A DNA stretch of 64,000 nucleotides. Origin: Amylostereum areolatum. Its lineage: Eukaryota > Basidiomycota > Agaricomycetes > Russulales > Stereaceae. The position numbers and the translations under genes are program-made. The notes under the pieces were generated by a model that made no database searches, was not told the origin of the DNA, and worked only from the letters and a program-made list of their open reading frames with translations. Every line of letters starts with the position of its first letter. Position 1 is the first letter of the stretch. Shown piece by piece: positions 23,286-34,700 of this stretch. The stretch spans positions 890,740 to 954,739 of the forward strand of contig SAXG01000014.1 in NCBI GenBank assembly GCA_012932865.1. The letters run 5' to 3'.

Positions 23286-24297
23286 ATGGATCCCGAAAAC
23301 CACAGAAGTTACTGGTATGAAGACGGTGATATTGTCATCATTGCGGCAAACACGTTCAAGTTCCGCGTGCACAAGAACAAGCTTGCTATCCATTCAAGCG
23401 TGCTCAAAGCTCGAACGGTCGCCCCTCATCAAGAGGTGATCGACGGATACCCCACGATTCGCCTGGACGACGATGCAGATGATGTCGGCTGTATGCTACA
23501 AGGCATATATGATACGAGGTGCGGCTTACAACTCACTCTCTCTTGTGATCCGTCCCCAATGGATTCACAGAGCCTTCGACGCGGAACAACTCAGCTTTGA
23601 TTTCGTGTCAGCTTCCTTGCGCTTGGGCACCAAGTACAAGATAGGATCCATACGGGTGAATGCGATCGCTCGACTTACCGCCTTCTGGCCGAACACCCTC
23701 GCGGAGTACGACCGCGGTCGCGCTCAGGACTCGACCTGCATCAACATGTGCTACAACGACGCGTATGCGGAAGAATTTGTGGCCGCACAATTGGCACTTA
23801 CGTACGACATCCCCGAACTCCTTCCGGTCGTCCTGTACGGATGCTGCACATGGACCACCGACAACCTCGCAGATGCCCTCAAAAGGACAGAGAAGAAGTT
23901 CGGGCACACCACACCTCTTCCCTCCTTGGATCTACTGTCCATGGTGACGAAGGGCGCAGTCGAATTGACAAAGCTGAGGGGAAAGGTTTTATTTGCCTTC
24001 CTCGATGGCGAGCTCAGTGGCAGGTGCACGACCACAGAAAATTGCGGCCTCGCGATCCACGACGCTCTCCGTAAAGCATTCGAGGGCGAATTGCTTGCAG
24101 ACACCAAGGCGCTGGATGATAGCATCGACACTTTCATCAGGGCCAACTCGAAAAGGGACTGCAAGCATTGTAGGGCACACTGGATAGCGCGATATCGCAA
24201 GGGCAGGGAGGAAGTTTGGGCACGGCTTCCATTTTGTTTTGGACTAGAGCTTTCGAATGAGCAGTGGCCAGCTCAGGATTTGATAAAGGACGATTAG
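23286..24297 (+). CDS. BTB/POZ domain protein
   Basis: Two exons (23286-23518, 23571-24297; intron 52 bp) give 319 aa. The N terminus has the BTB pattern: YWYEDGDIVIIAANTFKFRV, then HKNKLAIHSSVLKAR and the strand YPTIRLDDDADDV ahead of a helix. After the intron comes a helical region (LRLGTKYKIGSIRVNAIARL) typical of the many basidiomycete BTB proteins. The C-terminal part has a Cys/His set (DCKHCRAHW). BTB domains form dimers and often link substrates to Cul3 ubiquitin ligases; the partner of this large fungal group is unknown. No membrane segment or signal peptide. Confidence 0.88.
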
Positions 24298-24466
24298 AAT
24301 GTATGTAACATATTGTATGAACCGCAGAAACGTATACAGGGATTGAAGAAGATCAGTCGGAGTCAAGTTGTTGAACTTGAAGCTTGAAGTCGGGAGGCAG
24401 TGACAGCTAGGTGCTCACTGCTGACCCGGCCTATCGATATGCAAATAGCTGGAATATCGGCCGAGA

Positions 24467-24474
24467 TCACGTGA
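24467..24474. promoter_or_regulatory. TCACGTGA palindrome before the 446-aa gene
   Basis: A perfect TCACGTGA lies 131 bp before the start codon at 24605. The same octamer occurs before EMC4 and before the kinase gene. Confidence 0.4.
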
Positions 24475-24604
24475 CGGTACGCGTCTCCGGCCGGCTTGAC
24501 TCCACAGAGCCCCAACAGAGCCCCTCTACCCACTACCTCCTTCCTTGCTCTTGACCACCACCACGAGCACACCGTCAACCACCCGAATTGTTTGCTAACT
24601 CACG

Positions 24605-25945
24605 ATGCCGTTAGCATCGTCGGGCGCTTGGTCGTCTTTCGGACGACAAGCTGCCCGTTTCGCGTCTCAGCCGCCGAATATATCCTCCCGTGGAATTCAC
24701 ATCTCATCCTTCCTCCCTCGTACTCCACAATCTTCCTCCTCCACTGCACACCATCTTCTCCGACAGACAAGGAACGCCTTACAGGCATTTGTTGGCCATT
24801 TGACCGCCCCGAGCACCCTCAAACCTCATTCTGGTGCCGCGCGATCTCTGCATGCGTTGACGAGGGGCCAGACCATCCAGAACGGTTTGTCGTTCCCAGT
24901 GCGCAATGCTCTCAGCCGACCTCTCGGTGCCCCTAAGCTTCCCCGTGCCCCGGCCGTCCCTCGGAGTGTATTCCAAGTCGGGCTCGGAACTGCGCGCAAC
25001 TTTACCACTGGGAGGCCCATCTTCCAGCACCTGGCCGAGAACGTGCCCGTCGCTGGCCGTGCGTTCTGCGAGGTCGATATCAATACGAGCGTCATGGAGG
25101 AGAAGCAGAGGATGCGGAAGATGATGAAGGCTGAAAAGAAACAGGCGAAGAAGGCGAAGGCGACCAAGATCGAGTGCCATCCCGCTGCCTCGACCTCCAT
25201 CCCTACGTCGGCCCCCTCCACGACCGATTTCGACCATTACTTCTCGGAGCCGTCTCTCCCCAAGGTCACCACCACCTTGCTCATCCCTCTCGCCCCCACC
25301 CCCTCTTCCCGCCTTCCTCTCTCCTCTGTCCCATCCAGCTCCCATCCCCTCCTACCCTTTGCGGAGATGTCCGCGTTGCACTACGACCATATCAAACATC
25401 ATGATCGTGTGGCCGTCCTGTTCGAGCGTCTCGACAAGGCGAAGGTGTGGGACCACAACACCAGATGCGATGTGTACGGCGACGCACGGGGCGGAGCCAA
25501 TACCCTCCGTGTCACCTTCGAAGGCTGGGAGGCCAACGCAGTGCGAGCTGTCATTGGAGAGACAGGCACCGGCTGGTGCGTTCTGGAGGAGGATCGGGAG
25601 TTGGACGACAGCGAGCTCGAGGATGCCATGTCCCAGCTCAGCGGTGGGACAGCCACTCCACCCGACTTCGGCATGCACATCGACATCGACCCGTCCCAAT
25701 CCTTCGTCCTACCAACCTTGGACTTTTCTTCCTCGTTCCACGCGCATACATCTACGGATCGTGTCCCCAGTTCGTCTGCGAGCGAATGGGACGCATTCTC
25801 TGACTCTGGGTCACTCAGTGACGGGTCGGGGAGCTGGATCGAGCCGCCGGATGCCCTGATCGCCTCGCGTACGTCGAGCTGGTTCGGATTTAGTTCTGCA
25901 TTCACGGAAAGGATGGAAGACGGTCCACGGGAGGAGGAGTTCTGA
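24605..25945 (+). CDS. Conserved-looking protein with mitochondrial-type N terminus
   Basis: One exon, 446 aa. The first about 100 residues are rich in Arg, Ser, Ala and Leu and poor in acid, like a mitochondrial presequence (FGRQAARFASQPPN). At about residue 130 a well-ordered piece appears: ARNFTTGRPIFQHLAENVPV followed by AGRAFCEVD. Next is a strongly basic helix (QRMRKMMKAEKKQAKKAKAT), then a Ser/Pro linker. A globular part around residues 255-330 has VAVLFERLDKAKVWD and TLRVTFEGWEANAVRAVIGE. The tail is acidic and serine-rich. I cannot name the family. The coding quality is good and the lack of introns is notable beside its neighbours. Confidence 0.8.
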   Translation: MPLASSGAWSSFGRQAARFASQPPNISSRGIHISSFLPRTPQSSSSTAHHLLRQTRNALQAFVGHLTAPSTLKPHSGAARSLHALTRGQTIQNGLSFPVRNALSRPLGAPKLPRAPAVPRSVFQVGLGTARNFTTGRPIFQHLAENVPVAGRAFCEVDINTSVMEEKQRMRKMMKAEKKQAKKAKATKIECHPAASTSIPTSAPSTTDFDHYFSEPSLPKVTTTLLIPLAPTPSSRLPLSSVPSSSHPLLPFAEMSALHYDHIKHHDRVAVLFERLDKAKVWDHNTRCDVYGDARGGANTLRVTFEGWEANAVRAVIGETGTGWCVLEEDRELDDSELEDAMSQLSGGTATPPDFGMHIDIDPSQSFVLPTLDFSSSFHAHTSTDRVPSSSASEWDAFSDSGSLSDGSGSWIEPPDALIASRTSSWFGFSSAFTERMEDGPREEEF

Positions 25946-26153
25946 TTTTGTATATATGTTCCATCATCGTTTGGCCTTCCTCTTTCCCATCGTGCGGCTA
26001 TTACGACCGCGTGCACGCTCCTTGCTTTTCATGACATGTATGTACTTGTCTTGTTTTCCCACTTTATATGAAAACACGTTCATAGTAGAATAAGATCGAT
26101 AAACCAGTCCTAGCTCTGTGAATAGAGATAAATATCGCTCGCTGTTTTCACCG

Positions 26154-27317
26154 TCATCTCGAGTTTGAAAACCCAGGAAGAAGTTTCTCTCTGTCCGATG
26201 TCGACATGAAGCTTGCGAAACAACGCTCCCACAGCGCGGCCTTGTCAGGAGAACGAGTCTTTAATATCTTGAGCACCCCCGCGATGGCGTTCCAAACGTC
26301 CAGTGGAAACCCGTAGACCTCTGTGGCGACGGGGCGATCGAAGGCACTGAGAGGGAATTGCCACGGCTGCGGTGCGTCGGTCGGAAGATGGTTCATCGTT
26401 TCGACCGTGGACTCGATGATGGACTCATCCATGTGTTCGAGCTGCTCTGGGGGGTCAGTTCATGAAATCGATGGCTGAGATGGAGGACGTACGACGAACG
26501 CTGAGTGGTCGAGAAAGACGACTCCGTCGGTCACTTTTTCAACGACGCTCATGAACAGCCGGAGGTTGAACGCTGTGGAAGGCAGGGCCGATTGTAAATG
26601 AGAAGATGGGAAGACGCGATATATCTCGTACCTCTTGCGCAAGGTATAAGGTACTCGACCGAGAAATCGTACATCGCGGCACCTATGATGTTTCTCGCAG
26701 ACTTCGTCAACATCCGCATTATTAGTACTTCTTCAGCAATGTCACTTTCGGGCGCCAGATAACTCAGGGCGCTGTCCCAATCTAAATGCTTGATTGTCAC
26801 ACGTCTTTTTGGCGTTGACTCCGATAAAATGCCTGAGAAATTTCACAATCGGGACTTTGGATTCTTGAAGCAGGGGATGGCCGACACAGGGTCGTATGGG
26901 CGATCTGACCAGCTCTTCAGGGAATGATTGTGAAACCTCCGAGTAGCGGCGCAGGAGGGACAATGTCTGCTTGATGCTGGAGTAAACTGCAGTCAGGAAG
27001 ACAGCCTAGGTGAGTACAAAGCCGACGTACTTTTCTCCATCTTCAATCAGCTTTCCTCCCCAGAGAGGGTCCATGCATTGAATCGTACCCGATCGAAAGG
27101 CCTGGGTTACCTGTAGCAGCACGATGACCGCGTTTCAGTCCTCCACTTGGGTCGGTTCCATTACGAGATCGCGCCAGAATGTCGCCAGTGTAAATTCAAC
27201 GATGTCATAGATGAGCTCCGTAGGAATATGAGGGCCTGAGGGGGAGGCTTCGTCGAGGAATGGCATTGGGGCAGCGGTCGTTACCTCGCATGAAGTAGGG
27301 AGAGTTTTCTGTGGCAT
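26154..27317 (-). CDS. Multi-exon unknown protein, F-box-like start
   Basis: The first exons can be placed: 27317-27165, 27110 to about 27029, then from 26976. Exon 1 contains IPTELIYDIVEFTLATFWRD at about residue 30, a start common in unnamed basidiomycete protein families. Exon 3 gives TLSLLRRYSEVSQSFPEEL. Later exons give HLDWDSALSYLAPESDIAEE, then SARNIIGAAMYDFSVEYLIP, then AFNLRLFMSVVEKVTDGVVF. The last exon ends in KLLPGFSNSR at 26154. Between VKFLR (about 26850) and HLDWD (about 26790) the frame changes, and I could not find a clean intron, so there may be an unusual splice or a frameshift. Function unknown. Confidence 0.6.
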
Positions 27318-27744
27318 GGTACTAGAAGTCTAGAGAGGGGTAAGCCTGAGTTCGCTGTGTGGAAAAGGTGGGAAACTTACCACGGTGAGGCAGTGGGTCC
27401 TGAGGATCGTGTTATGAGTCGGGTACTAAGGCTGCGAGGAGGACGCGAGGGAAGACAAGGAAATGCTTCATCGCAGGGGAGTATAAGTACACGTTCCCGC
27501 GTGGTATCAGATGGCAATGGAACAATGACAATGGAAAGGTGGCAATTGCATAACGGAGGATAAACGCATAAGTCAACGAGGTTAGAATACGTGCCACAGG
27601 TGCAAACACCCTATTGTCCTCGTCTAATGCAGGAAAGGTCCAAAAGCAGTCAAGTCACTTATCAGTTGCCACACGAACTTTCGCACATCGACGAGTATAA
27701 AGGCAGTGTCCATGGTATGTATTTCAGTTGGAGATAAGAAGAGG
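27318..27744. other. Intergenic region
   Basis: Lies between the kinase stop and the start of the unknown minus-strand gene. No gene seen. Confidence 0.4.
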
Positions 27745-29935
27745 TCATACTGAGGGTAAGAGGAGAGACGAGGAGGGTAGAGATGGCATCTCGACGGTTA
27801 AACCGGGACGGGTCGAGGGTACGTTGTTGATAGAGACGAGGGTGGACGCTGATGCGCCAATGAGCTTCCGCATGAGTCGCCCGATGGGATTTGGCCGCGA
27901 GAAGAACTCGGGGGAAGAAATGGGTTGATCGTCGTGTTCCAGAGGAGTAATACTGAACGCAGATGTGCACGAAAAGAGCGATGCGAACGAGACAGTCTCG
28001 GGAAGCGACCCGTCGGCCTTAGGGGTGGTGGATGATGTATGTCCATAATTGGACGTGAGCACTGTCTTTGGTAAGGTCAGGCTCGACCTTGAGTGGGTGG
28101 CGATAATGTCGGATGAGGCGTCGAAGACGGAGCAGGTCTCCATAACAGGAGAACCGACAGGAGTGGTGGCAGGAGTGGTGGCAGGAGTAGAGACGGTAGA
28201 GTAGCCGGAATCGGATGATACTGTGCTCGAAGAGGCACTGGATGCGAAGGTGGATAGATCCTGGGAAGACGACGATGGAATGATGCCAAAGGATGTAGTG
28301 GCGGCTTCAAAGTTGAAGCCAATGTGGTTATCGACTGGGGATACGATGCCAGAGGAGAGGGCCAAGTCCACGTTCTGGATCCTCGAGTTATGGATATCTT
28401 GTTGGAGGGCCTTGAAGGAAGGTTTCCAAGGCGAAGCGAACTCGCGGTGTGCGAGCATGCCCCAGTTCCTAAACGACGCACGTCAGTTTCTAAGCAACTT
28501 CCCTGCTGCAAAAGGGGGGAAACTCACGTAGACTGGAAGCACAGATGTTTCATCATGCCATCCAGGTCCAGACGATGCTTTGGGTCTTTCTGCAGCGTAT
28601 GCAGGAGAAACAGCTGGATCAGGAATTCTACATCATCCGAAGAGCGGAATGCAACCGGCTCCGTTTGCACGCTGAGCGCGATATCCGCGATGCTCCCCGC
28701 GGACTGAAAGGGAGTACGGCCAGTGATCAGTTCAAAAAAAACGATCGCCGCCGCCCACAAGTCGACGCCAAAGCCATAGGGGAGCTCCTGGAAGACCTCG
28801 GGTGCAATGTATGCGGGCGTTCCACAGAGCGCGCCCGTGGCCGCGACGTCCAAGGAACACGCAAGGCCAAAGTCCCCAAGAACGAGGTGACCTTTGCCGT
28901 CGATCAAGATGTTCTCAGGCTTGATGTCACGGTGAAGGATGCCACGGCTTTGCAGAGCCTTGCAGGCAAGTAGCTGAACGTCGGGGTCAGGCGAAGGACT
29001 ATATTTCAGGAGTTATAGCAAGGACGTACCAACTCCGCCATGCAGTACAGCGCGCGGGAAGGAGAGAACCTCCCGTATTGGTTCAACTGTGCGCGGAGAT
29101 TGCCTCCAGGGCATAATGACTGAACCTTCGTCAGACGACAGCATCCCGAAGACCATTGAGAGACCCACCGTGACAAGGAAGAACGCCTCCGAATCGTGGA
29201 AGCTCGCGTCGAGAGAGATAAAGTGCTCGTCGTCCTGAACTTGACGCAGAATGCTCCGCTCCCTGAGGAGAGCGGGGATGTCTTCGGGAGCAAGTAACGC
29301 TTTCGTGACCTTCTTGATCGCGTGCAGCCCGCCCGACACCTTGGACTCGGCGAGATAGACCGTCCCGTTGCTGCCCGCCCCGAGTTTCTTGATAGCGGTG
29401 TAGGCATTGCAGGTCAGCGTGAACACAGGGGCGATCACAGTGGCTAGAGCGGACTCCTCGATCGAGGTGAGAGAAGGGGTCCACCTCTCGCACTCTTGGG
29501 ACGGTTTGGATGGCTGGCGGTGCCCGGTCGCGAAAGATGAGATGATACGGCGATATTCAAGAGTGTGCTCCGGGTCGGAGAGGTGCTGTATCAGCAACGT
29601 GAGAGAACGTCCTCTGTGCGGGAGCGAGCGGACGTACCACATGGCGGATCTGCCCGGCGCAGATAGAGAGGTTGATGTTCTTGCGGACGTTCAGAACCGA
29701 GGTGTCATGCCAGGCGTCGGATACTTCTTGGATGACAAGTTCATCCTCATCCAAGGTGCGCTCTGCTGTAGGTACGATGTCAGTCTAGGACAGGAGGTTA
29801 GCGTGTACACAAAGGACGAGGAGCCTCCAGACCGACCTCAGAGATAGACAACGCGATGGATGCAGGCCTTGATATTGAAACCTTTATCGACTTGGAGATG
29901 GCAGAGAGTTTCTTGAAACCGAAGGGGAGGAACAT
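27745..29935 (-). CDS. Serine/threonine protein kinase, AGC-like
   Basis: Multi-exon gene starting MFLPFGFKKLSAISKSIKVS at 29935. An N-terminal region without a known domain (TLDEDELVIQEVSD, then RKNINLSICAGQIRHV) precedes the catalytic domain. The glycine loop is KKLGAGSNGTVYLAES and the ATP lysine is in HAIKKV. The catalytic loop GILHRDIKPENILID, the DFGLACSL magnesium motif, and GTPAYIAPEVF of the activation segment are all intact. After the kinase end (DPKHRLDLDGMMKHLCFQST) an intron leads into NWGMLAHREFASPWKP and a Ser/Thr-rich tail of over 200 residues ending at 27745. All key residues are kept, so it should be active. Its pathway is unknown. A TCACGTGA site lies about 200 bp upstream (30133-30140). 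Confidence 0.88.
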
Positions 29936-31767
29936 GGCGGGGACGATGAATAGGAGCTGTTGAGCTTGAGGCTTGAGGCTGGTAGGCGATGATGCTGGTC
30001 CGTCGAACGAAAAGAGGCCCTCTAAACTTCGTTTTTAAGAGACAACCCATGTTGTTTCAGACTGGTAGAAATGGCGGTGAGCGAAGACATCCTGGTCCAA
30101 ATCAGTGGACCAGTCGCGATCGAAATGACACAGTCACGTGATGGCGTGTCGTGCTCAAGGCCGACGTCCTCATCCGTCTCTGGGAGATGTATGGTGTGGC
30201 GGAAAGAGTGGCAAATGCGGGGGGAGAAGAGGGGATTGTGATCGATAACCTACTTGTTCAAGTCCGGTGATATGGTCATCGCTGTCGCCTCCGTCTTCGG
30301 CGTCCGCACGCGAGATACTCTGGGTATTTAAAAGCATCTGGCTTGGTGCATTGGTGTTCCAAGTGTACTATGGCATCATTGAGGGTCGAATCAAGCGTTG
30401 AGAAATGCGAGCGATATACAATGCATGTATGCTGGAATGTGATGGGTGTTTGTCGGGTGTTTGGGACAAGACAATCGCGGCAAACGCCGATATTCACTTT
30501 GCCCTACTTTGCCCGTTTGACTTTCAAGTCGAGTATTCTTCTGTCGGCCAGTTTCTTCATCGGCAACTTTGCGTACTCAAAAATTTACCAACTGGCAACA
30601 GCACATCTTCTGGTCGGTGTGATTTTGATGTCTATGACGATTTTTTTTTCAAGAGTTGTCGTTATCAGAGCGCGATATATTCTGAGGACACTCAAGCTCC
30701 CCACCGTCTGGCACTGCAACCATGTCTTCAGGTCTGTCTGTCTTTCCGACCGCAAACCCGACAGGGCTTCTGAGTCGAATCTTGACACTGTTACTCCCCT
30801 ATTATCAGCTGTTTTAATGCACACCAAAGATTTCCCTCACAGCGATTTTCCAACGGGACTGAGACCTGCCGAGACGTGACGCGAGGCGTTTATCCACAAA
30901 ACTAATGCTGGGGAATCATTAATCAAGCTTCAAGCTTCAAGTCCCACGAATCTCCCACGTTTATTTCTTCCCGATTCTCCGTTCCACCACCATTCACTCC
31001 AAGCGATCCTCGATCCCTCGCGTTCGATACATAAGAGGCCGGCGACAGTGCATTGCGTATGCCGCACGTAACCCAGTATATGCGCGCAAGGCTCCGACAG
31101 ATAACAGGTAGAACTCCTCTGCTGTACTGCTATCACTGTTCGCAAGTAATCTACGTGGCGGTGTCCTCGTGGGCTATGGTCAGGAAGATTCTCATGGAAC
31201 GGTCGACAGTGCCGTGGGACGCCTCCTCCTTGAGATCCTTCGATGGGCTGTCCCTCTCAATCACCCAAGCCTGCCAATATGCAACTCGTGCCGGGGCTCA
31301 AGCATCAAGATCATAAATTCCCAGGAGAGCGTTGTACAGCGGCGCTCTTGCGCCGCAGTGAACCCCGTTGGCGTACGAAGATGCTCACGTCATTCAAAGA
31401 TGGCAAGGAATCTCGTGGATGTTTACAAGGTATGCCTTCTTCACCCTTACGGCGGCCCCCTTCTGACAGGCTTTCGTCACGCATTGGACCGTGTAACTGA
31501 CCCTTGACGTAATGTGCGCCCAACGTATCCTAGTGGCATGACCATAGGACCTTCCTTCAAGCTTCATACCTCGTCACATTGCGGCCCCCACAGATGTTCC
31601 GTTACCCGTTTCTCAACACTCGAGCTCGAAAACTTATCTGACGCCACGACGGCCAAGACCATCGATGTCGAAGCTGCACGAACTAGCTGTTCATTCCGAA
31701 GTCGGGCTTCCAACCAAACCTGCGAACTGCCGTTTAAACGCTTTCTCATCTCGCTGCAACCAGATCC
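29936..31767. other. Intergenic region without supported gene
   Basis: Holds the kinase promoter (TCACGTGA at 30133-30140). I found no exon chain in the rest. A short direct repeat of AGCTTCA lies at about 30928-30941. Confidence 0.4.
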
Positions 31768-34700
31768 ATGTCACCTCTTACCCGCTGTTTCGCCACCCAG
31801 CGCTTTTCACAGGCCTTCTCCCGTTACATTAGCACTATCCGGTCCCCGATCCTTCTAACGCCAAACCCATTCATACATCGCACTCCCAGGATCTCTACCC
31901 CCACGTCCAATACGTCACCCGGCCTATTCGTCGTCGGCTTCTGGTCTTGTGCTTTACCCCGTATTCCTGTCTTTCTTGTAGAGACTTCTCTCCGCTCTGT
32001 GTCCCGCGGCCTCGGGCGCCCCTTTCCTTCATTTCCGTCGTCCTTCTCCGGCGCTCGCAGGTGTCCTCGTTCATCGAACGGGAGTTAAGGGCACCATCGT
32101 TGCGGGACATTCGCTGCTTCTTCCTTTCTTCGCCGGTCAGGTGCGTCTTTCGGTCGTGCGTTCCTCCTCTTCTCTCCAAATCGCAGCGCGCGAGGCCGCC
32201 GGACGTTCTAGCCTCGTGTTTTGCTTTGTTCTACAGGCGAAATCGATGACGGCCCACTGGACGCGTTCCGCGTGCGGTCCTTTGTGACGCGGCCGAACCC
32301 AATGTCTCGTGGTTTCATCTCCCACCGCTCCGACGTCCTACTTACCCGCCCGCGCGACCACACACACCCCGATGGGCCCACAACGCCCGGCGAACACGTT
32401 CCAGACCGGCCAGTTGGCCCCCCCTAGGCTTCCCCCCCTCGCGATTCGCGGGCTCCTCGAACGCGCATCCAATTCATACATCCCGACCGTGCTTATCCTG
32501 ACGGTATCGCTCCACGAAGCCCTCTGAACATGGCGGCCGCTATAGAGGCCTCTCCTCGCCTGCGCAGACTCGTCTCCTTGGCGTCACGCGACCCGCCCCT
32601 CAAGCCTTTTCCAGGCCCGAGAGCTTCGTACCGCCTCGCCCCCCGGCGGCATGCCCCTTCATCTCGCGCGCGCTCTCGCTCTATCTCTCCCTCCCGCCCA
32701 TCTCGCGATGCATCCTCCATCGACATCGATGGGGGGGACCGCATATCGATGCCACGCTCCCGTCCTCCGATCGCCCACGCAGCCTCCCCACCTTCCGAAC
32801 CCACCTGCGCGTCCTGCCAGTGCGCCCCTCCCGGCTCCGGAAGATCCCTCCCACGCGCCGGCCCTCGCTTCCTCGCCTGCTTTGTCCGCTCCACCCCCCG
32901 CAGACCCACAACGCACCGCGCACACAGCGTCCGCGTCCTTCTCGAGGCGTGCTTCGCGGCCCGGTCCCGACGGCTCGCGCCTAAGCCCACGCCGCGGCCT
33001 CGTAACTCGCCGTTTGGCCTCTTCGGTTCTACTTATGGCTCAGATAGGCGAAGAATAGAGAGGACCGTGCCCCTGGGATCCAGCTCGACAAGTTCGCAGT
33101 GGGCCGCGCGCGCCCCGTCCGTCCCGCTCGGCGGCGCATTCTACTTACCTCTGTGCCCCCATGTGGCGCGTTGCCGGACGTTGACGTTGATTCTCGAAGG
33201 GAACCATGGCCGGGAGAGAGAGGCAAGGAAACGAACACCCAACCGTACTTATCTTTCTCCGCCGCCAGGCGGCTCCCTTGCTTTGTTCTGTCCCGTTTCC
33301 TTCGCCAGGAACTCAAGAACGCGCCCCGCGCCGTACTGCCCATCGATGATGATGGACCCCCCGCAACAGATCCTCACCGCCGCATCCGACGAGCCAAGCC
33401 GCACGATACGACGGGATCGCATCTGCGCGCGCGCTTCCCATTCCGCTCCCATCTCATTGTTGCGCATTCGATCATTGTTTGATTCATTCGTTCGCTCGCT
33501 CGCTGTTTTGGGAATATGTAGGACACGAAGAACACCCAGCGAGGCCAATCTCGCCGAAACGCCCGTCCCCCCCCCCCTCCCCGCGATCTCCACGAATCCT
33601 TTTTTCGTTCTTTCTCGCGTCTTCTGACGCGTGGCCCGCGACTGCATCGATGCAAGTACGCACATAGCAAGCGGGAGCGCGCTTGCCGGGCGAGCCCCCC
33701 CCCCCTCCCACGTCAACGCAAGCCTTCCGCGGAAACGACCGTGCCGCGGGGAATCTCCAAGGCCCCTCGTTTCCCAAATTCCACCGCCGCTAGACTCCAC
33801 AACAACAACAACAACAACAACCTCGCGGGTCGGGGGGGTTCCGAGCAAGGACATGCAACATACACCGACGCTCGTGAATCGACCTTCCGCCAGATCCCAC
33901 CCCCACCCCCCCCCCCTCCCACAGGCATCACCCCCCCCCCCTCTCTTCGCGCTCCCCTCGGCGTCCTCGTGTCCACCCGGCGGAAGGCGGCCAGCCACGA
34001 TCGCCCTCCCCCCCCCCCCCCCCCCGAACAAACGCCCGCCCACGCTCGTGCCGACGCGTCGCTCCCACAGTAAGTACTTGGCCTGCGCCCGCGGGCCTCG
34101 CGTCCGCCGTTGACTGTAGCGGGTGATCTACGACGTGCATACACGCCCTCGGGAACGCCCCCGTCCCTTCCTTCCCCCGGGGCGATGCATCGACGACGAC
34201 GCTTCCCCCGCCCTCTCCCCCGCACACTCTCCTCGGCGCCGTCACCGTGTCCGAGTCGCGACCCGAATAAACAAAATAAAATATAAAAAATGAAATCGTC
34301 CGGGGCTCGGCCACTTCCTCCCTCTCCTCTCCCTCCTTCTCCTCTCCGACGCCGCGCGGGTCCGGATGTACACGTACACGTGCACGTGCATGTTATATTT
34401 ACAAGTCGGCCACTGTCGCGCCGTCGACGACGGGCATCCGATCCCTACTTATCCGTCCCCGCCCTTTCCGAAAACGCTGCCTTGCCGTACACAGCACCGC
34501 CCCCTTATGATACCTTCACGACTGTCTTCTGGTAAGGTCTGCGACGGGAGAACAACCGCCCCCTGGGCCTCCATCCTACTTGTCGAAGTCCCCAGCGCGT
34601 GCCACAACAGCACTTCACGCACGTTCGTTCGTTCGTTCGCACCTTAAATAGTGCAGCAGTTCTGCTCCCAAGAAAGAAGGGAGCGGGGAGCGAACGACGT

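Noticed and set aside
32530..33627. 365-codon open frame on the plus strand
   Set aside because: Ser/Pro/Arg low-complexity text with equally long open frames on the opposite strand; typical of GC-rich CT-tract DNA, with no domain and no splice partners.
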